The notes beneath the pieces are model-generated. The model was not told the DNA's origin and did no database searches. It saw only the letters and a program-made list of their open reading frames with translations. Positions 9,075 through 19,250 of a stretch of DNA of 64,000 bases are shown in pieces; the stretch's first letter is position 1; the number at the start of each line of letters is the position of its first letter. This DNA is from Chloroflexota bacterium (lineage in GTDB: Bacteria > Chloroflexota > UBA6077 > JACCZL01), in assembly GCA_020850535.1 (NCBI GenBank), contig JADZEM010000123.1:124001-188000 (forward strand), read 5' to 3'. The translations under genes were made by a program, and so were the position numbers.

Positions 9075-9621
9075 CCCGCTCTATGCGATCGCCCGGCGGG
9101 TATTGCTCGAAGCACTCGCCGGCCCCGGCTCCCGAAGCGCGCATCTTGAACCGCATGGGAACAGAAGTGCCAGAAGGGCGAAAGGGCTGGAAGCAGCACT
9201 CGCCGACCATCAGGAGATGGTACTTGCTGCGCTTGATCCAGCCGACAAACGTCAACTCTCTGTCAACGTTGCTGGGCCAGCAGCCTTGCTTGTTGCGAAG
9301 TTGCACAAGCTCGCAGAACGTCTCGATGATGCTCGTCAACAGCGCCCGAAGGATGCGCTTGATATCTACCGTCTGCTTACAGCCGTTTCCACACATGATC
9401 TTGCCACAGCGCTCCGACGACTCCGCGAACCTGAGCTGAGCGCCTCCAGTACCGCTGAAGCAATGGCCTACCTCGAGTTGCTCTTCAGCACCGCCTCATC
9501 ACGTGGGTCCAGCTTGGCCGCAAGCATCATTGGACCTGGCGACGATCCAGAAACCGTGGCCGCATCGTGTGCTGCGCTCACGCAGGATCTGCTCGCTGCC
9601 CTCAACGCTCAGGATTCGTAG
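9052..9621 (+). CDS. Shortened nucleotidyltransferase-like partner of the AbiEi-like antitoxin
   Basis: 189-aa protein starting at ATG 9052 (or 9058), inside the antitoxin 3' end. The N-terminus (DPLYAIARRVLLEAL) and the later part (RRAKGLEAALADH, VAGPAALLVAKLHKLAER, KDALDIYRLL) match two separate stretches of the ~300-aa nucleotidyltransferase proteins usually paired with this antitoxin. The segment that should lie between them, with the GGxAxxxH-type pocket and the DxD metal motif, is missing in frame near residues 16-24. About 100 residues appear deleted. The product is therefore probably catalytically dead, unless it has another role. It ends 10 nt from the convergent ligA stop. Confidence 0.6.
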   Translation: MTMPGAPDPLYAIARRVLLEALAGPGSRSAHLEPHGNRSARRAKGLEAALADHQEMVLAALDPADKRQLSVNVAGPAALLVAKLHKLAERLDDARQQRPKDALDIYRLLTAVSTHDLATALRRLREPELSASSTAEAMAYLELLFSTASSRGSSLAASIIGPGDDPETVAASCAALTQDLLAALNAQDS

Positions 9622-9631
9622 ACAACGGCGG

Positions 9632-11902
<2,271 letters not shown>

Positions 11903-12084
11903 CTACGCCGCACACCTGTTCTGGGCATGCACCAGCAACTTCCAGTCCCGTCACAGGGCGGACGCGGCGTCGGCCGTCAGCGCTCAGGCGTCAGCGACGC
12001 GCGCACCCGTTCAGCGGCTGCCGACTGACGCCACGCCATGGCCCTCGGTCGACGCCCCACGACCCTCGATTCACGACCCACCTG

Positions 12085-13227
12085 TCAGGGCAGGCAGGCG
12101 ATGGTGTACGTCCACTGGTTGCTGCCCGGGCCAGTTGTCACCGTGACCTGGATGAACGTCGAGGTTCCCGCGAACGGCACGTTGGCGCTGCCGCTGTTGG
12201 AGACGAGGCCCGTATTCAGGATCTCGACGCCCTCGTAGAAGATCTGGTACTGGTCCGCGGCCGGGAACGAGTCCCAGTCGATGTGCAACGTGCCGCTGGA
12301 GCGCCCAAGGTTGTGAACCGTCGTCAAGTTCGTGCCGCCAGTGGCAACCGCCGTGTTGCAGGCCGGCCCAGGCGTCCCCGCTGGTGGGGTCGGCGTGGCT
12401 GGGGCCGACGTCGGCGTGGGAGTGCCCTGCGGCTTCTGCGCCTCGTCGTCGTCGCCCTGGTTCCGCCCGGACTTGATCCGGGTGGTGCTCGTGCCCTCAG
12501 ACTGACCGAGCCCGCCGCCCTCCGCGAGAATGTCCCAGACCGACGATCCCGGCGCACCACGGAAGTCGATGCGGTCGCCCCGGCCCGTGATGACCCGCGC
12601 CACCGCGCCAGGCAGGAAGGCCGTCTCCGCCGGGAAGGCTACGCCGCTCGGCGAGCACTTGCTGCCGCCATCGACGCACGCCACCGTGATGTTGTTCGTG
12701 GTCGGATCGACGCCGTGGCCGGCCTCACCTCGGTAGACCACCGCCACCGTGTCGTCGGACAACACCCGCACCGGCTGACCGTTATTGATCCGGATGACGG
12801 ACATGCCCGTCAGATGCTCGACGGTCACATTGGCCGAGTCGAGCAGGTCGCGGTCCAGCCGACGAATCACAATCGTCGTGTTCGACCCCAGCTCGACCTC
12901 GCTCCCCGAGAAGAACGTGACGATGGCCCGCGTCCGCTCCAGCGTACCGACGACGTCGCCAAGCGCCAGCGTCAGGCCCGTGCCGGCCGGGTAGATGGCC
13001 GTACCATCCGGCCGCGTCACCGACACCGATCCGCGCACCACCGTCAGGCTGGCGCCCGGCCCCACCTGCGAGAACACGTTGGTCGAGGGCAGCACGACGG
13101 AGAGGAGCGCCAGGGCCAGCAGCAACCGTACCCAGACACCCTGCTGCGACAGCCACGCACCGGGCGCCGCACCTCGGCTCAGTGTGTCATTCAGGATACG
13201 CCGCTCACGCATCGGCAGGCAGGTCAT
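12085..13227 (-). CDS. Secreted FecR-domain protein
   Basis: 380-aa exported protein of unknown function. One hydrophobic segment (VRLLLALALLSVVLPSTNVF, about 32-51) acts as signal or anchor. A FecR-like domain follows (about 55-210), with VVRGSVSVTRPDG, LALGDVVGT and FFSGSEVELGSNT typical of the family. A Thr/Pro-rich linker (about 262-285) leads to a fibronectin-like C-terminal module with two Cys (PACNT near 290 and TIACLP at the end) that may pair. No sigma factor or TonB receptor lies nearby, so it is unlikely to be a classical anti-sigma FecR. A structural or cell-surface role is more likely. ATG 13227 is used; an ATG five codons in (13212) is an alternative. Confidence 0.7.
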   Translation of the reverse strand: MTCLPMRERRILNDTLSRGAAPGAWLSQQGVWVRLLLALALLSVVLPSTNVFSQVGPGASLTVVRGSVSVTRPDGTAIYPAGTGLTLALGDVVGTLERTRAIVTFFSGSEVELGSNTTIVIRRLDRDLLDSANVTVEHLTGMSVIRINNGQPVRVLSDDTVAVVYRGEAGHGVDPTTNNITVACVDGGSKCSPSGVAFPAETAFLPGAVARVITGRGDRIDFRGAPGSSVWDILAEGGGLGQSEGTSTTRIKSGRNQGDDDEAQKPQGTPTPTSAPATPTPPAGTPGPACNTAVATGGTNLTTVHNLGRSSGTLHIDWDSFPAADQYQIFYEGVEILNTGLVSNSGSANVPFAGTSTFIQVTVTTGPGSNQWTYTIACLP

Positions 13228-13466
13228 GCTGCGGGGAGATCGCCATCACCGGGCCACACTCCAGCCCACGTCTCGACGACAGAGGGCATCTCACCTCGAT
13301 AGTACGCCCGCCACCCCCGTGACCGGCGCTACAGACCCATTCCACTTACGTTGCAGCCGCCAACTGCGCGGCGTTGCGCGGGCGCTGATACTTGCCCCGA
13401 ACAGTACAGTGGCCAACAACTGTCGTGGCCGTGCATGGTCGGGACGGTCTCTACACCCGGGACGGT

Positions 13467-13880
13467 CTACGCCTTCTCGTCCTCAAGCTCCTTGAGGATC
13501 TGATCCTTGCGGTACTGCTGAATCGCCCCCTTGAGCGTGCCAATGCCCACCGAGGCGCAGCGGACACGGCTGATCACGACCTCGCGCCCCATCTCGTCGA
13601 TCATATCATCCGTGCTCGACGCCTCGATCTCGTCGAGCGGCTGGCCTTCGTACTTCTCAGCCACCATCGAGGCCCCTGCCTGGCTGATGGTGCAGCCCTG
13701 CCCCTCAAAGCGCACCTGCGTCGCGATGCCATCCTTGACGGTGACATACATGGTGACCACGTCGCCGCAGCCGGGGTTGCCGCCACTCACCGAGACCGTG
13801 GCGTCATCAATGCGCCCCTTGTTGCGGGGATTCTGATAGTAGTCGAGCAGGTTCTCGATGTACGCCTGTCGGTCGAACAC
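13467..13880 (-). CDS. sufU: SufU-type Fe-S cluster scaffold / sulfur-transfer protein
   Basis: 137-aa IscU/SufU-family protein that accepts sulfur from a SufS cysteine desulfurase and aids Fe-S cluster assembly. The three conserved Cys are C38 (NPGCGD, with D40), C63 (GQGCTIS) and C108 (VRCASVG). The insertion between the second and third Cys points to the SufU branch found in Gram-positives and Chloroflexota. No sufBCDS genes are in the window. It is followed by a terminator-like hairpin and a small unknown gene. Confidence 0.9.
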   Translation of the reverse strand: MFDRQAYIENLLDYYQNPRNKGRIDDATVSVSGGNPGCGDVVTMYVTVKDGIATQVRFEGQGCTISQAGASMVAEKYEGQPLDEIEASSTDDMIDEMGREVVISRVRCASVGIGTLKGAIQQYRKDQILKELEDEKA

Positions 13881-13988
13881 GGTCTTCTCTCTCGGTGCTG
13901 GCTGCTGCCTGAATTATGCGCTGCCGCTCCCCGTACGTGGGAGAGCCTGGGGCGTTCGCCTGGCCCAGCCACGGGCGAGAACGCACAA

Positions 13989-14024
13989 CCGCCCCGGCGC
14001 ATCACCAGAGATGCGTCGGGGCGG
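13989..14024 (-). terminator. Strong GC hairpin downstream of the small unknown gene
   Basis: CCGCCCCGGCGCATC and GATGCGTCGGGGCGG form a 15-bp stem with one mismatch and a 6-nt loop. It lies 24 nt past the stop of the 78-aa gene on the minus strand. The sequence after it (TTGTGCGTTCT) is only mildly T-rich. It probably ends the AsnB operon transcript, but a read-through attenuator ahead of sufU is possible. Confidence 0.5.
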
Positions 14025-14048
14025 CGCTGTGCCCAGGGGCCGCGCTGG

Positions 14049-14285
14049 TCAGTGCGCGTTCAGATACACCCCCCGGTCGTCGCGGACCAACGCCACGGCG
14101 AAGCCGGAGCTTGCCAGCAAGTCGGCGCACCGGTAGAGGGTATCGCTCACGGGAAACCCGGTCATGCCGGCGCTCCCGCCAGCGCCGGCGTCGCGCACGA
14201 CGGCCCCGCCGTCAGCCAGGTCTTCGATCGACAGCTCGCGATACTCGTCAAGCAAGACTTTGCGGACCAGTTCAGCGCTGGACAT
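14049..14285 (-). CDS. Small unknown protein, 78 aa
   Basis: I do not recognise this family. The frame is open to 14351, but AAGGAG ends 9 nt before the ATG at 14285 and sets the start. The product is small and acidic, with an amphipathic N-terminus (AELVRKVLLDEYRELSIEDL), a Gly/Ala hinge, and a C-terminus (LYRCADLLASSGFAVALVRDDRGVYL) that looks like a helix and beta hairpin. It lies 81 nt downstream of an AsnB-like gene on the same strand and may belong to that operon. Confidence 0.6.
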   Translation of the reverse strand: MSSAELVRKVLLDEYRELSIEDLADGGAVVRDAGAGGSAGMTGFPVSDTLYRCADLLASSGFAVALVRDDRGVYLNAH

Positions 14286-14366
14286 AGCGTCATACTCCTT
14301 GCGCGCCGGCCGGGCCTCGTCGCTTCGCGGACCGTCGCCTTTCTGGGACACTGGTGCTCCAGTACG

Positions 14367-16169
14367 CTAAGGCAAGCTACGTGCCAGCACCCTGCGAAGC
14401 CACGCTTCGAGCGTCACCAGCAGCCAGATTTTCGCGCCGATGCGTGGCCGAACCCCGCCGAGCTTCCCTGCCAGCAGCGCGTCGAGATACCGTTCCTCGA
14501 ACAGCCGGTACGGGCGCAGCCCGTCCAGCAGCCGCGCGCGGGCGGCCGGCAGCAGCGGCCCCCGGAACCACGCCTCCACGGGCACCAGCATGCCGCTCTT
14601 CGGCCGCTCCACGATGCTCGGCGGCAAGAGGTCGCGGACGGCCTGCTTGAGGATCCACTTCTCGACGGCCCCGCGCAGCCGCAGTTGCGGCGGCAGGCTG
14701 GCCGCCAGCTCCACCACTGCGCGGTCGAACAGCGGCGCGCGCGGCACGATGCCGAACGGCGCACTGAGATGATCGACCTTCGGCAGGATGTGGTGCGCGC
14801 CTTTGAACGTGATGTTGATCGCCATCAGCCGGGCCACGAAGGTCGGCCAGCGGGCGTCGGTCAGGAGCGGCGTCAGCTCGCGTTCCAACGGCAACACGCG
14901 GAGATGCTGCGCGACATCCGGCGCGAGCATGGCGTCCAGGTCGTCGTAGCATTTGCCGTGCGCCCGCAGGTAGCTGCGCTCGCGGGCGAGCGGGTCGTCC
15001 GCGCCACCGGAGGCGCCGTCCCCGAACAGCTCGGCCAGCACCATCGGCAGGTTCTTCGGGCCGCCAAAGCACGGATCGCCGCCCTCGCCGTTGAGGATGA
15101 CGCCCGCGTCCTCGGCCGCCCGCCGGAACAGCAGCGCGTTCGGCACCGTCAGCGGATCGCCAATCGGCTCGCTGAGCAGCCCGATGGTCTCGTCGAGGTG
15201 GCGCAGCACCGTGTCCGGCGACAGCTCCACGATCTGGTGCTCGGTCTGGCAGTGGGCCGCCACCAGCGAGCTGAACGGCAACTCGTTGGCGTACCCTTCC
15301 CCGAACGAGACGGAGTAGGTCCGCACGGGACGGTCGTGCTGGCGACTGGCGAGCGCCACCACGAGGCTGGAGTCGAGCCCACCCGAGAGGGACGCCCCGA
15401 CCGGCTCGCCGGGCGGCGGCAACCGACGCCGGACAGCCGTTTCCAGCGCCGCCCGGAGCCGCTCGGCCATGGGCGCAGGATCGGCCAGGAGCCCGGCAGG
15501 CGGCAGGCCGGCCGGCAGCCCCCAGAACCGGCCGCGCCGCGGCGTGCCAGCCCGGTAGCGCAGGCACTCCCCGGGCAGCAGCTCGCACACGCCCAGCGCC
15601 AGCGTCTCCCGCCCGGGGACGTACGCATACGAGAGGTAGCGGGCCACCGCCACGGGGTTGACCGCCCCTGGAACCAGCCCGCTCGCCAGCACAGCCGCCA
15701 GCGTCGAGGCGAAGACCAGCCCGTCAGGCGTCGCGGCGTAGAACAGGGTCCGCTCGCCCACCGGGTCTCGCGCGAGGGTCAGGGTGCCATGCTCGTCCAT
15801 CCAGGCCAGGACATACGCGCCCTCGACAGCGGCCAGCCGCTCCGGCGCAAGGTGTGGACGCCAGTCGTCGAGCGAGGTGAGCGGCTGACCGTCCTGCCAG
15901 CAGCTGTCCCAGTCCGCGACGAGCGCCGCCGTCAGCCCGTTGGCGTCGGCACGCCGCGCCTCCCCAAGGATGTGTGCGCCCGGCAGAAGCTGCGCGCCCG
16001 ACCCGAGCGCCGCCCGCATCCGTCTCAGCACTGCCGGATCGTCGTGCCCCAGCCGCCCATCGGCGCGCACCACCCCGCCGATCCGCCCGACCGGCCGACG
16101 GCGGACCGGAAGGCCAACGTCACCCCCCAACCCGCTGCGCGGCGCAGCTATCGGCTTCGCCGACATCAT
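14367..16169 (-). CDS. Asparagine-synthetase-like protein lacking the amidotransferase cysteine (AsnB1)
   Basis: 600-aa AsnB-family protein. The C-terminal ATP pyrophosphatase domain is well kept, with PP-loop SGGLDSS at 262-268, GEGGDPCFGG, and a family C-terminus. The N-terminal Ntn-type domain is recognisable (DPVGERTLFYA, FASTLAAVLASG) but has no N-terminal Cys; the usual MCGI is replaced by VGRIGGVV near residue 27. It should not hydrolyse glutamine and may use free ammonia or another amine, or receive it from AsnB2. The start overlaps the upstream stop (ATGA). The first ~14 codons derive from a shortened dispersed repeat, so the true family N-terminus may have been lost or replaced. AsnB homologues also serve as amide-bond formers (beta-lactam synthetase, lasso cyclase), so the product is open. 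Confidence 0.85.
   Translation of the reverse strand: MMSAKPIAAPRSGLGGDVGLPVRRRPVGRIGGVVRADGRLGHDDPAVLRRMRAALGSGAQLLPGAHILGEARRADANGLTAALVADWDSCWQDGQPLTSLDDWRPHLAPERLAAVEGAYVLAWMDEHGTLTLARDPVGERTLFYAATPDGLVFASTLAAVLASGLVPGAVNPVAVARYLSYAYVPGRETLALGVCELLPGECLRYRAGTPRRGRFWGLPAGLPPAGLLADPAPMAERLRAALETAVRRRLPPPGEPVGASLSGGLDSSLVVALASRQHDRPVRTYSVSFGEGYANELPFSSLVAAHCQTEHQIVELSPDTVLRHLDETIGLLSEPIGDPLTVPNALLFRRAAEDAGVILNGEGGDPCFGGPKNLPMVLAELFGDGASGGADDPLARERSYLRAHGKCYDDLDAMLAPDVAQHLRVLPLERELTPLLTDARWPTFVARLMAINITFKGAHHILPKVDHLSAPFGIVPRAPLFDRAVVELAASLPPQLRLRGAVEKWILKQAVRDLLPPSIVERPKSGMLVPVEAWFRGPLLPAARARLLDGLRPYRLFEERYLDALLAGKLGGVRPRIGAKIWLLVTLEAWLRRVLARSLP
16119..16169. repeat. Short internally deleted copy of the 131-bp GATGTCGGCGAAG element
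   Basis: On the minus strand it reads GATGATGTCGGCGAAG, then a short joint, then TGCGCCGCGCAGCGGGTT and a GGGGTGA end. These are the two ends of the element at 54493-54623 and 60379-60509 with the middle missing. It spans the joint between the zinc-ribbon gene and AsnB1. Confidence 0.65.
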
Positions 16170-17296
16170 CCGAACGAGTCCGCGCCGCCGTCGTCCGCGT
16201 CGGCATCCGAGCCGAACGACTCCTCGTCCTCGATCACGATGCCTTCCTGCATGTCGTCTTCGTCCAGGACGATGGAGCCGCCGCCCTCATCATCGTCATC
16301 CTCGTCAGGCTGCCGGTTCATCGCGCGGAACAGCCGCTTGAGCACCTGGTCCGGCCGGATGGCTGCCAGCTCCAGGCTGTACTGGCGCAGCCACTCGGCC
16401 TCGCGCTCGCTGATGCCCTCCTGAGTCAGCACCGCCGCCTGGGGCGTCGCCAGCCAGACCCCCCGGAACGGCCCGGCCTGCCCGGGCCGCAGCCCCACGT
16501 CCACCACCGGCGCCTGCCCGAGAAACCAGGATGGATCGTTGCTGAGCCGGTGCGCCAGTTGGCACCCATCGACCGTGGCGTCGTGCAGCGCGAAGACGCG
16601 CAGCTTCGGGTTCCGCTTGAGCATGGCACGGACGGTCTCGAAGGGCGCGGGCGGGTAGCCGTCCGCCGTCAGGATGGCGCAGTTGTTCTCGAAGTGGAAG
16701 TTGTTGGCGAGCAGCAGATCCACCGTCTCCGGGCGGTCGCAGATCACGGCGCGGTCGAACGAGTAGTCGCCGATGTCCGCTTCGAGCTGACGGCGGGGCC
16801 GCGATGGCGACGGCAGGGCCGGCCGCTCGATCAGGCCGGGCGGCGTGCCGTGCGCCTGCACCCAGGTGTGCAGCATCGGTGCGAACTGCTCGCGGGTGAG
16901 CGGCGGCGTCAGGCGACGGCGTCCACGCAGCCACCTGACGCCTGAGCCGAGCGCCCCCAGGCCCGCCACCACCAGGATGAACAGCCCGGCCCAGCGCGAG
17001 AAGGCGAACACGACCCCCAGGATGACGACCAGCACCCCGACGCCGATCCACTCGCCGGGGGTCGGCATGCGGAGCGCGCGGGGCCGGAGCCGCCGGCAGA
17101 CCTCGTAGTAGAGGTGGTCGGCTGTCCAGCGGACCTTGCCCTGCCCGGACACCCGCTCGATGGCGTGCAAGAACGCCAGATCGGTCAGCTTCGCCCCATC
17201 CTGCGGCTCGAAGGCGAACCGGCCCTTGCAGGCCGGGCAGGCCTTGTTCGAGCGGTCCTTCTTCTTGCTGTCGTGCCCGCAGCGGACGCACCTCAT
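16166..17296 (-). CDS. Zinc-ribbon membrane protein with a possible TOPRIM-like domain
   Basis: 376-aa protein of no family I can name. The N-terminus is a zinc ribbon (C3, C6, C20, C23). Two adjacent hydrophobic segments (about 83-99 and 102-118) make a membrane hairpin, so both ends face the same side, probably the cytoplasm. Residues about 178-255 (RAVICDRPETVDLLLANNF, CAILTADGYP, FALHDATVDGCQLAHRL) resemble a TOPRIM fold with weakened acidic motifs; this is inference. The C-terminal 40 residues are very acidic and probably disordered. It sits between two AsnB-like genes, with 3 nt to the upstream stop and a 4-nt overlap with the downstream start, so the three products are probably made together. 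Confidence 0.75.
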   Translation of the reverse strand: MRCVRCGHDSKKKDRSNKACPACKGRFAFEPQDGAKLTDLAFLHAIERVSGQGKVRWTADHLYYEVCRRLRPRALRMPTPGEWIGVGVLVVILGVVFAFSRWAGLFILVVAGLGALGSGVRWLRGRRRLTPPLTREQFAPMLHTWVQAHGTPPGLIERPALPSPSRPRRQLEADIGDYSFDRAVICDRPETVDLLLANNFHFENNCAILTADGYPPAPFETVRAMLKRNPKLRVFALHDATVDGCQLAHRLSNDPSWFLGQAPVVDVGLRPGQAGPFRGVWLATPQAAVLTQEGISEREAEWLRQYSLELAAIRPDQVLKRLFRAMNRQPDEDDDDEGGGSIVLDEDDMQEGIVIEDEESFGSDADADDGGADSFG

Positions 17297-17299
17297 CGG

Positions 17300-19102
17300 T
17301 CAGCCCGCCCCGGGGCTGCCGGCGGACGGCATACTGCCACCGGGCGGCACGCTTCCACCGGGCGGCCGGCCGCGCCCGTCCACGAACACCCGCAGCCACC
17401 CTTCCAGCATCACCAGCGTCCAGAGCCGCTCGCCGATCCGCCGCCGGCGCGTCTCGCCCGGCTCTGGCTCACCGCGCCGCAGCCGCCCCACGTACTCGTC
17501 GCGGAACAGCCCGCGCCGCGCCAGCGCCCCCGCGCCCACCAGCTCCGCGACCAGCCCGGCCAGCGGCCCCAGCACCCAGTCGGTGATCGGCACGCTCATG
17601 CCGTACTTGCGCCGCCAGACGATCTCCTTCGGCAGCTGATTCTGGAGGATCAGCTTCAGGATGTGCTTGTCGGACGCGCCACGCAGCTTCAAGGACGGCG
17701 GCAGCGAGAACGCCATCTCGGTGAGCGCCCGGTCGAACAGCGGCGCGCGCAGATCGAGCGCCCAGGCGTTCGTCAGCCGCTCGGCCCTGGGCAGGATGCT
17801 CTGCGAGCCTTTCAAGGCCAGGTCGGCCAGCCGGATGCGGTGCAAGAACGTCGAGGCGGCCCCGCCGCTCAGGTACGGCGCGAGCAGCGCCCGACGCTGG
17901 CCCGGCCCGCCAACGCTGGCCGCGAAGGCCGGGGTGTACAGGTCGTCCTCGCGACCGTAGAAGCGGTGGTACGACTCCAGGTACCGTTCCTCCCGCGAGT
18001 CTGCGCCGAACAGATCGGCGTACAGCTCGGCGGCGATCATCGGCTTGTTCGTCCAGCCGCCGAACAACTGGTCGCCGCCCTCGCCGTTGAACACCGCCGA
18101 GAGGCCCGCGCTCCGCGCCGCCTGCCCGAGCAGGTATTGCGGCCCGGTGACAGGGTCGCCGAACGGCAGATCGAGCTTCCAGACGAGATCCCAGAACGCC
18201 GCTTCGACATCTGCCCCCTGGACCGGCACGAAGGTCAGCGGGATGCCCAGGTGATCCGCGACCGTCTGCGCCTGCTCGCGCTCGACGCTCCGCTCGCCAA
18301 AGTCCAGGCTGAACGCCTGCACGCCGACGCCGGCCTGCTTGAGCCAGACGGCCACCCCTGACGAGTCCAGCCCGCCCGAGAGGTACAGCCCGACCTCGCG
18401 CTCGCCGTTGAGGCGGCGCGCAACGGCCTGCTGGAGCCGGTCCCGGACCCGCCGTACCGCCGCCGGCTGCTCCTCCAGAGACGGCTCGATCTGCTCGCGG
18501 AGGTGGACGTAGGGCCGGCTGATAAACTGCCCCCGCTCCCAGACACCGACGTGTCCGGGCAGCAGCCGGCGGATGCCCCGGATCGGCACGTCCTCGCCCG
18601 GCACGAACGAGAAGGTCAGGTACTTGTGGACGGCCGAAGGGTCCAGCTCAATCGGCAGGCCCGGGATCTGGAGCAGTTGCTTCAGCTCGGAGGCGAAGTA
18701 GAACGCACCCCGATGCTCGACGTAGTACAGCGAGCGCACACCGAACGGATCGCGCACCAGTGTCAGGCGCGCGCGGTCAGCGTCCCACCAGGCGCCTGCG
18801 AACGCCCCGTCCACGGACTGCCGCCGGGCCTCACCCTCGGGGCCATCCGCCAGGAGCGTGGGCAGCTCGGCGGCCGGAAACGGGACTGACGGCGCCAGCG
18901 TGCCCGCGCAGGCCGCCAGATGCGGCCCCTCGCGGAAGAGGCTCGGAGACTTGCCCGGCCGGCCTCCCCACCAGCGGTACCCGAGCGCGGCCTGCGGGCT
19001 GACCTCCCGGTCCGTGCGGTCGCCACGGTACGCGATGGCCCCGAGCATGGCGTCGAGCGCAGCCGAATCGGCCGCTCCGACCCACCCACAGAGACCGCTC
19101 AT
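17300..19102 (-). CDS. Asparagine-synthetase-like protein with Cys at position 5 (AsnB2)
   Basis: 600-aa AsnB-family protein and first gene of the AsnB operon. The N-terminal Ntn domain begins MSGLCGWVG; a Cys is present, but four residues in rather than at position 2, so it would need processing to act as the glutaminase nucleophile. Other features are normal: RDPFGVRSLYY, FASELKQLL, and a PP-loop SGGLDSS at 242-248. GEGGDQLFGG and a C-terminal helical bundle follow. It is clearly paralogous to AsnB1 in length and layout. It probably adenylates a carboxylate and forms an amide. Whether the product is asparagine or a modified peptide or cell-surface molecule is not shown. The purine-like N-terminal motif could also be structural. 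Confidence 0.88.
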   Translation of the reverse strand: MSGLCGWVGAADSAALDAMLGAIAYRGDRTDREVSPQAALGYRWWGGRPGKSPSLFREGPHLAACAGTLAPSVPFPAAELPTLLADGPEGEARRQSVDGAFAGAWWDADRARLTLVRDPFGVRSLYYVEHRGAFYFASELKQLLQIPGLPIELDPSAVHKYLTFSFVPGEDVPIRGIRRLLPGHVGVWERGQFISRPYVHLREQIEPSLEEQPAAVRRVRDRLQQAVARRLNGEREVGLYLSGGLDSSGVAVWLKQAGVGVQAFSLDFGERSVEREQAQTVADHLGIPLTFVPVQGADVEAAFWDLVWKLDLPFGDPVTGPQYLLGQAARSAGLSAVFNGEGGDQLFGGWTNKPMIAAELYADLFGADSREERYLESYHRFYGREDDLYTPAFAASVGGPGQRRALLAPYLSGGAASTFLHRIRLADLALKGSQSILPRAERLTNAWALDLRAPLFDRALTEMAFSLPPSLKLRGASDKHILKLILQNQLPKEIVWRRKYGMSVPITDWVLGPLAGLVAELVGAGALARRGLFRDEYVGRLRRGEPEPGETRRRRIGERLWTLVMLEGWLRVFVDGRGRPPGGSVPPGGSMPSAGSPGAG

Positions 19103-19250
19103 CCTGCCAGCACCCCACGCGCAGGCCAGGATACCACGCGATTATCTGCGCCTCAGGCCAGCGGACCAGCGGCAGCGCCAGGCCGTGGACCTGGGGCGAG
19201 GCGTATCCCTCCTCCCCCCAGCACCACGATCTGCGATCTGCGATCCTCGG

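Noticed and set aside
13392-16424. Plus-strand open frame of 1010 codons
   Set aside because: It runs antisense through sufU, the 78-aa gene and AsnB1, which have strong motifs. High GC leaves few stops on the opposite strand.
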